Shown here: positions 33,747 to 50,055 of the stretch, in pieces
Numbering within the stretch: the stretch's first letter is position 1
How the letters are laid out: each line of letters starts with the position of its first letter
Assembly: GCF_001434365.1 (NCBI RefSeq)
Contig: NZ_AZFN01000011.1
Location: 1-64,000, forward strand
Length of the DNA stretch: 64,000 nt
Reading direction: 5' to 3'
DNA from: Limosilactobacillus gastricus DSM 16045
Lineage (GTDB): Bacteria; Bacillota; Bacilli; Lactobacillales; Lactobacillaceae
The notes under the pieces: model-generated
What the model saw: the letters and a program-made list of their open reading frames with translations, nothing else
Told to the model about the DNA's origin: nothing
The model's database searches: none
Made by a program: the position numbers and the translations under genes

Positions 33747-34542
33747 TAAAGTTCTATTTGGTTCCTACGTTCCCACCAATTCTTGGTTACATCGACTTGA
33801 TCCACGGGCAAAAATCATTGCTTGTTTTTGGTTTGTGATCTTAGTATTCTTCGCTAAAAATTTTTGGACCTATGCATGGTTAACTTTCATTTTAGGTATT
33901 GCCATGGTGATGACCAAAATTTCCTTTAAAATGTATTGGAATGGGATTAAGGTGTTAATCGGCTTAATTACCTTTACGGTTGCAATTCAGATCCTCTTTT
34001 CTTCCGGCGGGACCGTTTATTGGCAATGGGGAATCCTGGCTATTACGAGTGGCGGCTTAAAACAGGCCTTAGTAATCATTATGCGCTTTGTCCTAATTAT
34101 TAATGCATCGACCGTTTTAACTTTAACGACCGAATCTTTAGAGTTAGCGACTGGCTTAGAGATCCTTATGAAACCATTGCAGGCTTTGAAAGTACCTGTT
34201 AATCAATTAACCATGATGATGTCGATTGCGTTGCGGTTTGTCCCAACTTTGATGAATGAAGTGACGACGATCATGAATGCGCAACGCTCGCGAGGAGTTA
34301 ATTTTAATGAAGGTAGTTTAATTAAACGCATTAAGCAATTAGTACCGATCATGGTCCCTTTATTAGTGAGTTCCTTTAAACGGGCCGATGAATTAGCCAC
34401 GGCGATGGAAGCACGGGGATATAATCCAGATCAAGCACGTAGTCAGTATCGAGTCATTGCATGGCAACGGCAAGACACACAGGCAATGGTGGCAATGCTT
34501 GTGGTAACCATTGCCTTAGGCTTGTTACGAATCTGGTTATAG
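33739..34542 (+). CDS. ecfT: ECF transporter transmembrane subunit EcfT
   Basis: EcfT (267 aa) couples the two ATPases to the substrate-binding S component in the membrane. Several hydrophobic helices are followed by the two coupling-helix motifs, AQRSRG and MEARGY, which grip EcfA1/A2. The start overlaps ecfA2 by 8 bases, and a GGAGG site lies within it. truA follows after 10 bases. Confidence 0.95.
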   Translation: MNNKVLFGSYVPTNSWLHRLDPRAKIIACFWFVILVFFAKNFWTYAWLTFILGIAMVMTKISFKMYWNGIKVLIGLITFTVAIQILFSSGGTVYWQWGILAITSGGLKQALVIIMRFVLIINASTVLTLTTESLELATGLEILMKPLQALKVPVNQLTMMMSIALRFVPTLMNEVTTIMNAQRSRGVNFNEGSLIKRIKQLVPIMVPLLVSSFKRADELATAMEARGYNPDQARSQYRVIAWQRQDTQAMVAMLVVTIALGLLRIWL

Positions 34543-34552
34543 GAGGCGCACT

Positions 34553-35335
34553 TTGTATCGTTATAAAATTACTTTTGCCTATGATGGGGCCGGCTTTTCT
34601 GGCTTTCAAATCCAGCCCCATAAGCGAACGGTAGAACAAACATTAAAAACGGCCGTGAATAAAATTGCCAAGAACCCTGATCCGCCCTTACATGTTATTG
34701 GATCAGGACGAACGGATGCGGGAGTCCATGCCCTAAATCAGGTAGCGCATTTTGATATGCCCTATCTGATACCGGATGAGTCGATGCGGAAGGCCTTAAA
34801 TAGTATCTTACCCTTGGATATTCTGGTAAAAAAAGCCGAGCGGGTGCCAAATAATTTTCATGCTCGCTATGATACTCATAGCAAACGGTATCGGTATCGC
34901 GTTGATCAAGGCGAATTTGTCGATCCTTTTAAGCGGCTCTACACGGCGCATTATAAATATCCGCTGGATTTGGCGAAAATGCAACGAGCGTCCCAAGACC
35001 TGCTAGGTGAACATGATTTCACTAGTTTTGTGGCTTCCGGTAGTCAAGCTCAAAGCAATGTAAGGCGGATTGATGACGTTTTGGTTAGACGAGATGAAAT
35101 CAATCATGAAGTCATTTTCGAATTTGAGGGGAATGGTTTTTTATATAATCAGGTACGGATTATGGTAGCCTTATTATTAGAAATTGGGAATGGACAACGG
35201 CCAGTTGATGATATTCCGCGAGTTTTAGCAGCAAAAGATAGACAAGCGGCACGGATGACAGCTCCGGCGACAGGGCTATATCTTGTTAGGGTGAATTATG
35301 CGGATTCACCAGCAAAAAACATTGACGATTGCTGA
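34553..35335 (+). CDS. truA: tRNA pseudouridine synthase A
   Basis: TruA makes pseudouridine at positions 38-40 of tRNA anticodon arms. Starting at TTG 34553 (AGGAGGC at 34541-34547) the protein has 260 aa. The catalytic motif GSGRTDAGVHA places Asp55. The FLYNQVRIM segment is also conserved. It is the last gene of the ecf operon; the next promoter's -35 box lies inside its 3' end. Confidence 0.96.
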   Translation: MYRYKITFAYDGAGFSGFQIQPHKRTVEQTLKTAVNKIAKNPDPPLHVIGSGRTDAGVHALNQVAHFDMPYLIPDESMRKALNSILPLDILVKKAERVPNNFHARYDTHSKRYRYRVDQGEFVDPFKRLYTAHYKYPLDLAKMQRASQDLLGEHDFTSFVASGSQAQSNVRRIDDVLVRRDEINHEVIFEFEGNGFLYNQVRIMVALLLEIGNGQRPVDDIPRVLAAKDRQAARMTAPATGLYLVRVNYADSPAKNIDDC

Positions 35336-35350
35336 AATATCAAGTAAACT
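35322..35350 (+). promoter_or_regulatory. Promoter of rplM-rpsI
   Basis: TTGACG (35322-35327, inside the end of truA), 17-bp spacer, TAAACT (35345-35350). Confidence 0.75.
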
Positions 35351-35361
35351 ACTAATTGGTA

Positions 35362-35407
35362 TTTCTTTTCCATTAATTACTCGGTACACAATTAATTGTA
35401 AAAGAAA
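35362..35407 (+). promoter_or_regulatory. rplM leader hairpin (L13-leader type)
   Basis: TTTCTTTT (35362-35369) pairs with AAAAGAAA (35400-35407). Inside, ATTAATT (35372-35378) pairs with AATTAAT (35390-35396) around an 11-nt loop. Position and single extended-hairpin form fit the L13 leader known before rplM in Firmicutes, which is thought to mediate L13 autoregulation. No model search was possible. Confidence 0.55.
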
Positions 35408-35431
35408 GACAAATATTGGAGGAACTTAATC

Positions 35432-35875
35432 GTGAGAACGACATACATGGCAAAACCTGGTGAAGTTGACCGTAAATGGTACATTGTTGATGCTACTGAC
35501 GTTCCATTGGGACGTTTAGCATCAGTTGTTGCCTCAGTTTTACGTGGTAAGAACAAGCCAACCTTTACCCCACACGTTGATACTGGTGACAATGTGATCG
35601 TTATCAACGCTGCACAAGTTAAGTTAACTGGTAAGAAGTTAAGCCAAAAGATGTACTACCGTCACTCAAATCACCCAGGTGGTTTGAAGAAGCGGTCAGC
35701 TGCTGAATACTTAGCTTTAGCCCCAGAACGGATGGTTGAAAAGACTATCAAGGGGATGCTTCCTCACAACCCACTTGGTCGCAAGACTGGGATGAAGTTG
35801 CACGTGTACGCTGATGCAAATCACAAGCACGAAGCACAAAAGCCAGAAGTATTAGATATTACGAACTTAATTTAA
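35432..35875 (+). CDS. rplM: 50S ribosomal protein L13
   Basis: L13 (147 aa) is an early 50S assembly protein. GTG 35432 gives the canonical [16 protein letters not shown] start; TGGAGGAA precedes it. Motifs [13 protein letters not shown] and [10 protein letters not shown] are conserved. It is followed by rpsI after 13 bases. Confidence 0.98.
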   Translation: MRTTYMAKPGEVDRKWYIVDATDVPLGRLASVVASVLRGKNKPTFTPHVDTGDNVIVINAAQVKLTGKKLSQKMYYRHSNHPGGLKKRSAAEYLALAPERMVEKTIKGMLPHNPLGRKTGMKLHVYADANHKHEAQKPEVLDITNLI

Positions 35876-35888
35876 GGAGGGGACGGAA

Positions 35889-36284
35889 TTGGCTCAACAA
35901 GTACAATATAGCGGTACAGGACGGCGTAAGGATTCATCTGCACGTGTTCGTTTGGTACCAGGTTCTGGTAAGATTACTGTGAACGGCCGTGCAATCGAAG
36001 ATTACATTCCGTTTGCTAACTTACGTGCCATTGTAAACCAACCATTTGCAGCAACGAAGACTGAAGGTCAATATGACGTTTTAGTTAACGTTCGTGGTGG
36101 TGGTTTCTCTGGTCAAGCCGGTGCTACTCGTCACGGGATTGCTCGTGCCTTGTTAGCTGTCGATCCAGATTTCCGCGATGTCTTGAAAAAGGCTGGTCTT
36201 TTAACTCGGGACCCACGGATGAAGGAACGTCGTAAGCCAGGGCTTAAGAAGGCTCGTAAGGCTGCTCAATTTAGTAAGCGTTAA
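35889..36284 (+). CDS. rpsI: 30S ribosomal protein S9
   Basis: S9 (131 aa) reaches the P-site tRNA with its C-terminal tail, which ends KAAQFSKR as expected. TTG 35889 follows [30 protein letters not shown] is the family signature region. A terminator follows. Confidence 0.98.
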   Translation: MAQQVQYSGTGRRKDSSARVRLVPGSGKITVNGRAIEDYIPFANLRAIVNQPFAATKTEGQYDVLVNVRGGGFSGQAGATRHGIARALLAVDPDFRDVLKKAGLLTRDPRMKERRKPGLKKARKAAQFSKR

Positions 36285-36306
36285 GATACCGATTATCTTA
36301 TCCATC

Positions 36307-36339
36307 AAAAAACACTTGTCATTTTGGCAGGTGTTTTTT
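36307..36339 (+). terminator. Terminator of rplM-rpsI
   Basis: AAAAAACACTTG (36307-36318) pairs with CAGGTGTTTTTT (36328-36339), with one G-U; the T run is part of the 3' arm. Confidence 0.88.
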
Positions 36340-36432
36340 GTTTGGCTTATATACCAGAGCATATGTCTTCTTTATTGTCTTCCATTTCGGTATACTTAAA
36401 AGGCAATTTTTTACCTATGGGAGGATTTATCG

Positions 36433-37347
36433 ATGGTTTCAATTGGACGTTTTTCGCAAATCAATGCCTTACTGCAATCTAAGACAGTAGTAGTGTCAGC
36501 CTTGCCTTTTATCATTGGTTTTCTGTATGCTGGGGTAACTTATCATCAAATCAATTGGTGGGGGTCATTTTGGTTAATGGTGGCCTGTGTGGCTTTTCAT
36601 TTTGCTGTAAATGCCCATAATCAGTTGTCAGATTACTTTCGCTTTCATAAAGATCAACAAATTGAAGGAAGCCACAATAATGTAATTCAACGGTTTCAAA
36701 TTCCAGTGTGGGTAGCCAAACTGACGATTGTAAGTCTTGCAATTTTTACCATGCTCATTGGACTAATCCTGGTTTATCAAACGGGTGTGTTACTTTTAAT
36801 TATAGGGATCATTAGTTTTCTGGTAGGGTATTTCTATTCCGGTGGCCCTTATCCAATTTTAAAGACCCCTTTAGGCGAACCTGTTTCTGGAATCACGATG
36901 GGATTCAATATTGTGCTTTTAGGGACTTACATTAATGTTGCGACAACAGTACACGTTGATGGTGCCTTTTTAGGGCGCATGTTACTAGTGGCCTTGCCAA
37001 CGATTTTGGTGATTAGTAATCTCATGTTAGCTAATAATATAAGTGACCTAGTAGAGGATCAACGGATGGGACGGCATACCTTGATTACTTTTATTGGTCA
37101 GGTTAATGGCTGTCGGTTATGGCGCATCTGTTACTATCTAGCTTATCTGGCTATTGCTGTTGGGATTGGGAGCCATGTTTTACCATTTTCTACGATTGTG
37201 GTTTTCTTGACCTTTCCCATGGTAGAAAAGAAGATTAATGAATTTGTTCACTATCCAGATAAAGCAACTACTTTTTTGAATAGTATTCAAATTATCCTAT
37301 TAATCTTAGTAAGTGAGATTATCGGCTTGATGATAAGCTTGATCTAA
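36433..37347 (+). CDS. menA: UbiA-family prenyltransferase, MenA-like
   Basis: MenA attaches a polyprenyl chain to dihydroxynaphthoate in menaquinone synthesis. The 304-aa protein has about eight to nine membrane helices and both Asp-rich motifs that bind prenyl diphosphate and magnesium: N63xxxD67 (AHNQLSDYF) and NNISDLVED (201-209). GGGAGGAT precedes the start. No other men gene is present, so it may use imported naphthoate precursors, as several lactobacilli do; this is inference. The symbol is by similarity. Confidence 0.8.
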   Translation: MVSIGRFSQINALLQSKTVVVSALPFIIGFLYAGVTYHQINWWGSFWLMVACVAFHFAVNAHNQLSDYFRFHKDQQIEGSHNNVIQRFQIPVWVAKLTIVSLAIFTMLIGLILVYQTGVLLLIIGIISFLVGYFYSGGPYPILKTPLGEPVSGITMGFNIVLLGTYINVATTVHVDGAFLGRMLLVALPTILVISNLMLANNISDLVEDQRMGRHTLITFIGQVNGCRLWRICYYLAYLAIAVGIGSHVLPFSTIVVFLTFPMVEKKINEFVHYPDKATTFLNSIQIILLILVSEIIGLMISLI

Positions 37348-37381
37348 TCCTTTTGTGAAAGGATAGACAAATTACTTGTAA

Positions 37382-38221
<840 letters not shown>

Positions 38222-38228
38222 AAAATTG

Positions 38229-38255
38229 AACCGATTCCTGACGGAGTCGGTTTTT
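38229..38255 (+). terminator. Terminator of the acetoin reductase gene
   Basis: AACCGATTC (38229-38237) pairs with GAGTCGGTT (38244-38252), one G-U, followed by T residues. Confidence 0.85.
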
Positions 38256-38370
38256 AATTTCTTTAAAATAATTTTCATTATTTTTTCCCAGAATAAAGTA
38301 TTAAAAATGGTTAATTTATCTTGCTAAGTACGGTATGATATTAACAGTATTACATTCGAGGAGAATAAAG

Positions 38371-39003
38371 GTGGCAAAAAGAAGACGACGGACAAAAAAA
38401 CGAAAGATGAATCGGGGACTGAAGTGGACGATTATCATCTTAGTAATGTTAGTAGACTTAGTCGGGGCCTATTTTGGACGACACGTTTGTATGCGTTATC
38501 GTCAACAATATGAACAACAACAAACGATTGAAAAGCAGGCCAAGGAAAAGCGTGACTTTATTAAAAAGATCGCTCCCGAAGCCCAAAAGATGCAAACTAA
38601 ATACCATGTCATGTCTTCCATTACCATTGCTCAGGCAATCCTAGAATCGAATTGGGGGAAGAGTAGCCTCGCTAAAGACTATCATAACCTCTTCGGGATT
38701 AAAGGATCCGGTGCCAATTCAAAGGTCATGTCGACCAAGGAATATACCAATGGTCAATGGGTGACGATTAGTGGACGCTTTAAAGTATATAGTAGTTGGA
38801 ATGCTTCGATCGCAGATCATACTAAGTTAATGCTGAATGGGACTTATTATAATTCCAATAATTATTCGGCCGTGGTGAACGCAACGAACTATAAGGATGC
38901 GGCGCAAGCTCTCCAGGATGCCGATTATGCAACGGACCCAGACTACGCGAAGAAGTTAATTAACATCATTCAAACTTACGATTTAGACCAGTATGATAAT
39001 TAA
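38371..39003 (+). CDS. Membrane-anchored GH73 N-acetylglucosaminidase
   Basis: A peptidoglycan-cleaving glucosaminidase acting outside the membrane. GTG 38371 is preceded by CGAGGAGA at the right distance, giving 210 aa; an ATG at 38335 has no ribosome site. A very basic N-terminus leads into one transmembrane helix (about 19-36). The GH73 domain (about 62-210) has the catalytic Glu92 in AILESNWGKS and the YHNLFGIKG motif. No cell-wall-binding repeats are present, so it is a minimal anchored form used in growth or division rather than a large autolysin. Confidence 0.88.
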   Translation: MAKRRRRTKKRKMNRGLKWTIIILVMLVDLVGAYFGRHVCMRYRQQYEQQQTIEKQAKEKRDFIKKIAPEAQKMQTKYHVMSSITIAQAILESNWGKSSLAKDYHNLFGIKGSGANSKVMSTKEYTNGQWVTISGRFKVYSSWNASIADHTKLMLNGTYYNSNNYSAVVNATNYKDAAQALQDADYATDPDYAKKLINIIQTYDLDQYDN

Positions 39004-39022
39004 TTAGAAAAGAGGGATGATT

Positions 39023-40150
39023 GTGGATAATGCAAGTTTAACCAATAAGGGGACTCTGGGAATCATTGGCCTAGAAGACTATCAATGGCGATTGATCACG
39101 GTCGTTAAGCAGTTGGGTTTAAATGTTTATTTATATTTAGATCATCATGATCCACAATTGGAACAGTGGGCTGATCAGACTATTGTTGATAATTATCGGG
39201 TCAAAGAATCCTTACAAAAGTTTGGGCAACAATGTGATGCAGTCATCTACACCAATCCTTTGTTAGATGCGGTTATTTTAAAGTATTTGACGCAATTTAC
39301 GACCGTTCCCCAAGGTTATGGGGCCTTAGAAATTGTGCAGGATCGGATTGTGGAACGAGCCTTGTTGGACCAACTGAATGTGAATATGCCACCTTATGAT
39401 ACGGTGGTTAATTTAGACGAAGTTTACCAATCAATTGACGCCATTGGCTATCCAGCAGTTTTAAAATCCATTCAACGGGGACGGGGAGAAAGTATCCTTC
39501 GCTTAAATCGGCAAACGGATATTGCCCGTGCGGATGCATTTATTCAGGCTGGTAGTTATATTCTGGAATCGTGGATTGATCACTCTGCTGAATATGCCTT
39601 GACGGTCGCTTATGATGGCGAACATTTCATTTACTATCCAATCGTGCAAGAATCGTATAATGAACAACGCCGATTAGTGATGGCCCAAGTAGTTGAAGAA
39701 GTGGACCCTGCTTTGGAAAGTGAAGTCGAACGGGTTAGTCGCGAAATCATCACTACCTTAGGTTATCAAGGAACCTTAACCTTGAAATTTTATACCACTG
39801 AATCTGGTAATCTTTACGTTGATGAAATTGTGCCGGGACTTTCGATTAGCAATGTCGCTTTACAAGCAGCAGTCAGTGTCATGCCGGAAGAACAACTTGT
39901 TCGGATGGCCGTGGGCATGGTTGCCCATGAAGTTGATTTACTGCAAGAAGTGGTAATGGTCCCGATTTACGAGGAACAACAAGCGACAATTAATCAAGCA
40001 GTTTTAGAGCAAGCCAATTGGCAAGTTGAATATTTACCCGCTCCCTTAAGTCGGGTCCAAGGCTTTGTCTGGTTAACTGGTGATGAACTAAGCAACTTAA
40101 AGCAGCAATTAGCCGATTTGAATTTAACAACCAAGCCGACGGATGATTGA
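39023..40150 (+). CDS. PurK-like ATP-grasp protein, diverged paralogue
   Basis: The 375-aa protein has the three-domain ATP-grasp layout of PurK (5-aminoimidazole ribonucleotide carboxylase, ATPase subunit). GTG 39023 is chosen because AGAGGG at 39011-39016 abuts the ATG at 39017. ATP-grasp segments such as GYPAVLKSIQRGRGE and LESWID are recognisable. The C-terminal signature, NE-APRPHNSGH in true PurK, is here DEIVPGLSISN (267-277). There are no purine genes around it; it precedes pcrA. It may have lost purine activity and act on another carboxylate. Confidence 0.75.
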   Translation: MDNASLTNKGTLGIIGLEDYQWRLITVVKQLGLNVYLYLDHHDPQLEQWADQTIVDNYRVKESLQKFGQQCDAVIYTNPLLDAVILKYLTQFTTVPQGYGALEIVQDRIVERALLDQLNVNMPPYDTVVNLDEVYQSIDAIGYPAVLKSIQRGRGESILRLNRQTDIARADAFIQAGSYILESWIDHSAEYALTVAYDGEHFIYYPIVQESYNEQRRLVMAQVVEEVDPALESEVERVSREIITTLGYQGTLTLKFYTTESGNLYVDEIVPGLSISNVALQAAVSVMPEEQLVRMAVGMVAHEVDLLQEVVMVPIYEEQQATINQAVLEQANWQVEYLPAPLSRVQGFVWLTGDELSNLKQQLADLNLTTKPTDD

Positions 40151-40184
40151 TCCCCAGAAGAAATAATCCTCTTGGGGATTTTTT
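40150..40184 (+). terminator. Terminator after the PurK-like gene
   Basis: ATCCCCA (40150-40156) pairs with TGGGGAT (40173-40179), followed by T residues. Its first base is the last base of the stop codon. Confidence 0.85.
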
Positions 40185-40206
40185 ATGTTTTTATCTAAAA
40201 AGTCCA

Positions 40207-40217
40207 TGCTATATAAT
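40207..40217 (+). promoter_or_regulatory. Promoter -10 of the pcrA-ligA-camS operon
   Basis: TGCTATATAAT holds a consensus TATAAT (40212-40217) and an extended TGC-TATATA reading. The -35 region is a T-rich stretch with no clear match. Confidence 0.5.
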
Positions 40218-40250
40218 GTAGTTCGGACAACAAAAATGAGGAGAATTAGC

Positions 40251-45674
<5,424 letters not shown>

Positions 45675-45682
45675 ATTTTAAG

Positions 45683-45707
45683 AAATCGTCCTTTGAGACG
45701 ATTTTTT
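45683..45707 (+). terminator. Terminator of the pcrA-ligA-camS operon
   Basis: Perfect 8-bp stem AAATCGTC/GACGATTT (45683-45690 with 45697-45704), 6-nt loop, T-tract. Confidence 0.9.
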
Positions 45708-45748
45708 ATTTGGAATCCGATAAGGATGATAATTAAATGACTGATTTA

Positions 45749-45757
45749 TGGTAAAAT
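45749..45757 (+). promoter_or_regulatory. Extended -10 promoter of gatCAB
   Basis: TGG-TAAAAT at 45749-45757, about 50 bases before gatC; no clear -35 box. Confidence 0.4.
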
Positions 45758-45805
45758 TCAATATAGTATTGTTTTAAAATTTAGAGAAAAGAGGGTTCGA
45801 AAGTC

Positions 45806-46123
45806 ATGGCAGAAAATTTAGACCGTGAACAAGTTCAACACGTGGCTGAACTAGCCAAGCTATCATTTACTGATGCGGAGCTGGACCATTTTGTACCACA
45901 ATTGGAAGAAATTATTGATCTGTTTAACCAATTAGCAGAAGTCGATACTGAACAGGTCAAGCCAATGACGACCGCCACTGATGAAGTGAACGTCTTACGG
46001 GAAGACGAAGCCGTTAAAAGTAGTGAGGAGATGCGACAAGCCCTACTGGCCAATGCTCCTGAAACGGAAGATGGCTTAATCAAGGTGCCAGCGATTTTAG
46101 ATGAAAGTGAGGATGGCGAATAA
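45806..46123 (+). CDS. gatC: Asp/Glu-tRNA amidotransferase subunit C
   Basis: GatC (105 aa) is the small belt subunit that ties GatA to Gat[18 protein letters not shown] and LREDEA are conserved. GAGGGTTC precedes the start. Its TAA stop shares one base with the gatA ATG, so the subunits are translationally coupled. Confidence 0.97.
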   Translation: MAENLDREQVQHVAELAKLSFTDAELDHFVPQLEEIIDLFNQLAEVDTEQVKPMTTATDEVNVLREDEAVKSSEEMRQALLANAPETEDGLIKVPAILDESEDGE

Positions 46124-47595
46124 TGGATTATCGTCAAACTGACATTAGCCAATTACATGCTGACTTAGTGGCGGGTAAGGTGACTGCCACCGAATTAGTC
46201 AAGGCCAGTTTAGCGCGGATGGATGAAACCGAAGCGGATGTACAAGCTTTTATTACCCGCAATGATGAAGCCGCTTTAGCCAAGGCCAAGGACTTAGATG
46301 AAGCTGGTATTCCGGCAGACCAATTATTGGCCGGAATTCCCTTAGCGGTTAAGGACAATATCTTAACCAAGGGCTTGCGGACGACGGCTGCTTCCAAGAT
46401 TTTGGAAAACTTCATGCCGGTTTATGATGCCACGGTCATTGAAAAATTAAATGCGGCTGGTTTTATCAACGTTGGTAAAACCAATTTAGACGAATTCGCC
46501 ATGGGATCCTCTACGGAAACTTCATATTTCGGGACGACTCACAATCCTTGGGACTTAAGTCGAGTACCAGGGGGATCTTCTGGTGGTTCGGCCGCCGCGG
46601 TAGCAGCTGGCGATGTATTAGGGGCCTTTGGAACCGATACCGGTGGTTCGATCCGGATGCCCGCTTCCTTTAACGGTATTGTAGGGATGAAACCAACCTA
46701 TGGGCGAGTTTCACGTTGGGGCGTGATTGCCTTTGGATCAAGCTTTGACCAAGTTGGCTGGTTAACCCAGAACGTTAAGGATAATGCCATCTTGATGACC
46801 GCAATTAGCGGACAAGATGATCATGATATGACTTCTTCTCATCGTCCTGTACCGGATTTTGTGGCGGGCTTAGATGAAGCTAATGTGAAGGGACTTCGGA
46901 TTGGGGTGCCTAAAGAATATATGAGCGATGCCATTGATGCGGATGTTCGCGAAGTGATTCAAGCTGGCTTAGACCACTTAGTATCGCTAGGGGCAACGGT
47001 GGATGAAGTTTCCTTGCCACATACTAAATACGGCGTGCCAGCTTACTATATCTTGGCATCTTCTGAGGCGTCCTCAAACTTACAACGTTTCGATGGGATT
47101 CGCTATGGCTTCCGGGCCGATGATGTGAAGAACCTGGAAGACGTCTATGTCAAAACGCGGTCTGAAGGCTTTGGGGATGAAGTCAAACGGCGGATCATGC
47201 TGGGAACCTTCTCTCTATCAGCCGGCTTTTATGATGCTTACTTCAATAAGGCGGCGAAAATTCGGCGCTTAATTGCGGAAGATTTTGAAAAAGTCTTTGC
47301 TGACCATGATGTCATCATCGGGGCCACGGGAACTTCAACCGCCTTTAAGATTGGGGAGAATATTGACGACCCAACGAAGATGTACTACAACGACGTCTTA
47401 ACGGTGACGGCAAATCTTGCTGGGGTTCCAGCAATGTCCGTTCCAGCTGGTTTCTCTAAGGTTAATGGCATGCCAGTGGGGATGCAATTAATCGGAAAGA
47501 AGTACGATGAAGCAACCTTATATAAGACGGCCTACGTATTTGAACAAACCACCGATCATCATAAACAAACGGCAAAGTTAGGAGGGGACCAATAA
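46123..47595 (+). CDS. gatA: Asp/Glu-tRNA amidotransferase subunit A
   Basis: GatA is the amidase that frees ammonia from glutamine. The 490 aa contain the amidase-signature triad K77 (PLAVKDN), S152 (GGSSGGS) and S176 (DTGGS). With GatB and GatC it makes Gln-tRNA(Gln) and possibly Asn-tRNA(Asn) from mischarged tRNA. It overlaps gatC by one base and is one base before gatB. Confidence 0.98.
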   Translation: MDYRQTDISQLHADLVAGKVTATELVKASLARMDETEADVQAFITRNDEAALAKAKDLDEAGIPADQLLAGIPLAVKDNILTKGLRTTAASKILENFMPVYDATVIEKLNAAGFINVGKTNLDEFAMGSSTETSYFGTTHNPWDLSRVPGGSSGGSAAAVAAGDVLGAFGTDTGGSIRMPASFNGIVGMKPTYGRVSRWGVIAFGSSFDQVGWLTQNVKDNAILMTAISGQDDHDMTSSHRPVPDFVAGLDEANVKGLRIGVPKEYMSDAIDADVREVIQAGLDHLVSLGATVDEVSLPHTKYGVPAYYILASSEASSNLQRFDGIRYGFRADDVKNLEDVYVKTRSEGFGDEVKRRIMLGTFSLSAGFYDAYFNKAAKIRRLIAEDFEKVFADHDVIIGATGTSTAFKIGENIDDPTKMYYNDVLTVTANLAGVPAMSVPAGFSKVNGMPVGMQLIGKKYDEATLYKTAYVFEQTTDHHKQTAKLGGDQ

Positions 47596-47596
47596 A

Positions 47597-49021
47597 ATGA
47601 ACTTTGAAACGACAATTGGACTAGAAGTCCACGTGGAGTTAAAAACGAATTCCAAGATTTTTAGCCCCTCACCAGTTAACTTTGGTGCAGAACCTAACGC
47701 CAATACTAATCCCCTTGACTGGGGGTATCCAGGGGTCTTACCAACCTTAAATAAAGGGGTCGTCAAGGCCGGGATTATGGCGGGCTTGGCCTTACATGCT
47801 GAAATCACCAAGGATATGCACTTTGATCGGAAGAACTACTTCTATCCTGATAACCCCAAGGCTTATCAAATTACCCAATCGGAAACCCCAATTGCCCATG
47901 ATGGATGGGTCGAAATTGAAGTTGATGGAAAGAAAAAACGCATCGGAATTGCGGAAATGCACATTGAAGAAGATGCGGGTAAGAATACCCACACTGGTCA
48001 ATACTCTTATGTGGATTTAAACCGGCAAGGGACGCCCTTGATCGAAATAGTGTCTAAAGCTGACATTGCTTCTCCGGATGAAGCCGTGGCATATTTAGAA
48101 GCCCTGCGTCAACGAATCCAATTTACAGGGATTTCGGATGTGAAGATGGAAGAAGGTTCAATGCGGGTTGATACCAACATCTCAGTGCGGCCAATTGGTT
48201 CGGATCAATATGGGACCAAGACGGAAATGAAGAACATCAACTCCTTTAACTATGTCCGAAATGCCTTAAACTTTGAACAAGAACGCCACCAAAAGGTCCT
48301 CTTGTCGGGTGGCCAAATCGTTCAAGAAACGCGGCGGTATGACGAAGCCACCAAGAGTACGATTTCGATGCGGACCAAGGAAGGAAGCGATGATTATCGT
48401 TACTTCCCAGAACCGGATGTGCCGGCCGTACATGTTAGTGATGAATGGATTGATCAAATCAATGCTGAAATGCCACAAATGCCGGGTGAACGGCGGGAAC
48501 ACTACGTTAATGATTTAGGTTTGACCGATTATGATGCCATGGTCCTGACCCAAACGAAGGAAATGTCAGACTTCTTTGAAGCGACAGTGGCGGAAGGGGC
48601 CGATGCCCGTAAGGTTGCTAACTACTTGATGAACGATGTCAACAGCTACTTAAACACGGAACACGTTGATCTGCCAGCAACGAAGTTAACGCCAGCTAAC
48701 CTTGCCGGGATGATTAAGTTAATCGATGATGGAACAATTTCATCTAAGATGGCAAAGAAGGTCTTTAAAGGAATCTTGGATGGTCAAGAACCAGCAGCCT
48801 ATGCGGAAAAGAATGGCTTGGTTCAATTATCTGATCCAGCACAATTACAACCAATTGTGGACGAAGTCTTGGCAAATAACCAACAATCGATTGAAGACTT
48901 TAAGAATGGGAAAGATCGGGCCGTTGGCTTCTTAGTTGGTCAAATCATGAAACAAACCAAGGGGAAGGCCAATCCTGGTGTCGTCAACAAGTTATTGATG
49001 CAAGCACTGAATGCCCAATAG
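47597..49021 (+). CDS. gatB: Asp/Glu-tRNA amidotransferase subunit B
   Basis: GatB (474 aa) binds the mischarged tRNA and phosphorylates and amidates it. The start [11 protein letters not shown], the KKNYFYPD-like segment [14 protein letters not shown], the [10 protein letters not shown] motif and the YqeY-like helical tail are present. AGGAGGGG precedes it. dagK follows after 9 bases in the same operon. Confidence 0.98.
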   Translation: MNFETTIGLEVHVELKTNSKIFSPSPVNFGAEPNANTNPLDWGYPGVLPTLNKGVVKAGIMAGLALHAEITKDMHFDRKNYFYPDNPKAYQITQSETPIAHDGWVEIEVDGKKKRIGIAEMHIEEDAGKNTHTGQYSYVDLNRQGTPLIEIVSKADIASPDEAVAYLEALRQRIQFTGISDVKMEEGSMRVDTNISVRPIGSDQYGTKTEMKNINSFNYVRNALNFEQERHQKVLLSGGQIVQETRRYDEATKSTISMRTKEGSDDYRYFPEPDVPAVHVSDEWIDQINAEMPQMPGERREHYVNDLGLTDYDAMVLTQTKEMSDFFEATVAEGADARKVANYLMNDVNSYLNTEHVDLPATKLTPANLAGMIKLIDDGTISSKMAKKVFKGILDGQEPAAYAEKNGLVQLSDPAQLQPIVDEVLANNQQSIEDFKNGKDRAVGFLVGQIMKQTKGKANPGVVNKLLMQALNAQ

Positions 49022-49030
49022 GAGACTTTA

Positions 49031-50047
49031 ATGACAAAGCGAGCACGCGTAATTTATAATCCAACCTCAGGGCGTGAAGCGATTAAGCAGGATCTGGTTG
49101 AGATTCTCGCCGTGTATGAACAAGCAGGCTACGAAACTAGTGCTTACGCCACGACTCCAGAACCTAATTCTGCAAAAATGGAAGCCAGCCGGGCTGTCCG
49201 TGAAGGCTTTGATCTGATCGTTGCGGCTGGTGGTGATGGGACCATCAATGAAGTCATGAATGGGATTGCTCCTTTTGAGCAGCGGCCTTTGTTAGCGGTG
49301 ATTCCATCGGGAACGACCAATGACTATGCGCGGGCCCTAAAAATTCCACGGGAGGACCCCGTTGGCGCGGCACGGGTGATTTTGAATCCAGAAAACCGCT
49401 TTAAAATTGATGTTGGTCAAGCGGGCGATAATTACTTTATGAATATTGCCGCAGCCGGAACTTTGACTGAATTGACCTATGATGTGCCTTCTCAAATGAA
49501 GTCCCTCTTTGGCTATCTAGCTTATTTTGCCAAAGGGGCCGAATTATTACCACGAGTGAAAGCAGTTGATGTCCGGGTTAAGTATGATGATCAAGTCTAC
49601 GAAGGTGAAGTTTCAACCATCTTCTTAGCCCTTACTAATTCAGTGGGTGGCTTTGAACAGGTGGTGCCGGATGCTTCTTTAGACGATGGAAACTTTTCCT
49701 TGTTAATCGTCAAGGATAGTTCTATTCCTGGGATGCTACAGCTGATGGCCAAAGCCTTAAAGGGGAACCACGTGGGTGACGATCGGATTATCTATGCTAA
49801 AGCCAAAGATGTATTCATCGAACCCGTCCATGAGGAAGATCGACTGATGATTAACCTTGATGGGGAATATGGTGGCGATGCACCAATGCAATTCCATGAC
49901 TTACGGCAACATATTAATGTGGTCGCTAATGTGGCTGAGATTCCTAATGAAGCCATTAGTAGTGAAATGACGCCAGAATTGCAACGAATGGAAAAAGACT
50001 TTATCCGGGATGTGGATAAAGTCCATGAAGTGGAATCGAATAAATAA
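49031..50047 (+). CDS. dagK: Diacylglycerol kinase (DgkB family)
   Basis: Soluble lipid kinase that phosphorylates diacylglycerol left over from lipoteichoic acid synthesis. The 338 aa contain YNPTSG (9-14) and the nucleotide-binding GGDGTINEVMNGI (67-79), with the C-terminal DAGK accessory fold. TAGGAGA precedes ATG 49031. The placement after gatB is common in lactobacilli. Closed by a terminator. Confidence 0.95.
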   Translation: MTKRARVIYNPTSGREAIKQDLVEILAVYEQAGYETSAYATTPEPNSAKMEASRAVREGFDLIVAAGGDGTINEVMNGIAPFEQRPLLAVIPSGTTNDYARALKIPREDPVGAARVILNPENRFKIDVGQAGDNYFMNIAAAGTLTELTYDVPSQMKSLFGYLAYFAKGAELLPRVKAVDVRVKYDDQVYEGEVSTIFLALTNSVGGFEQVVPDASLDDGNFSLLIVKDSSIPGMLQLMAKALKGNHVGDDRIIYAKAKDVFIEPVHEEDRLMINLDGEYGGDAPMQFHDLRQHINVVANVAEIPNEAISSEMTPELQRMEKDFIRDVDKVHEVESNK

Positions 50048-50055
50048 ATGTAAGG

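Noticed and set aside
37347-37364. Hairpin ATCCTTT/AAAGGAT after menA as a terminator
   Set aside because: The 7-bp stem is perfect but has no T-tract after it.
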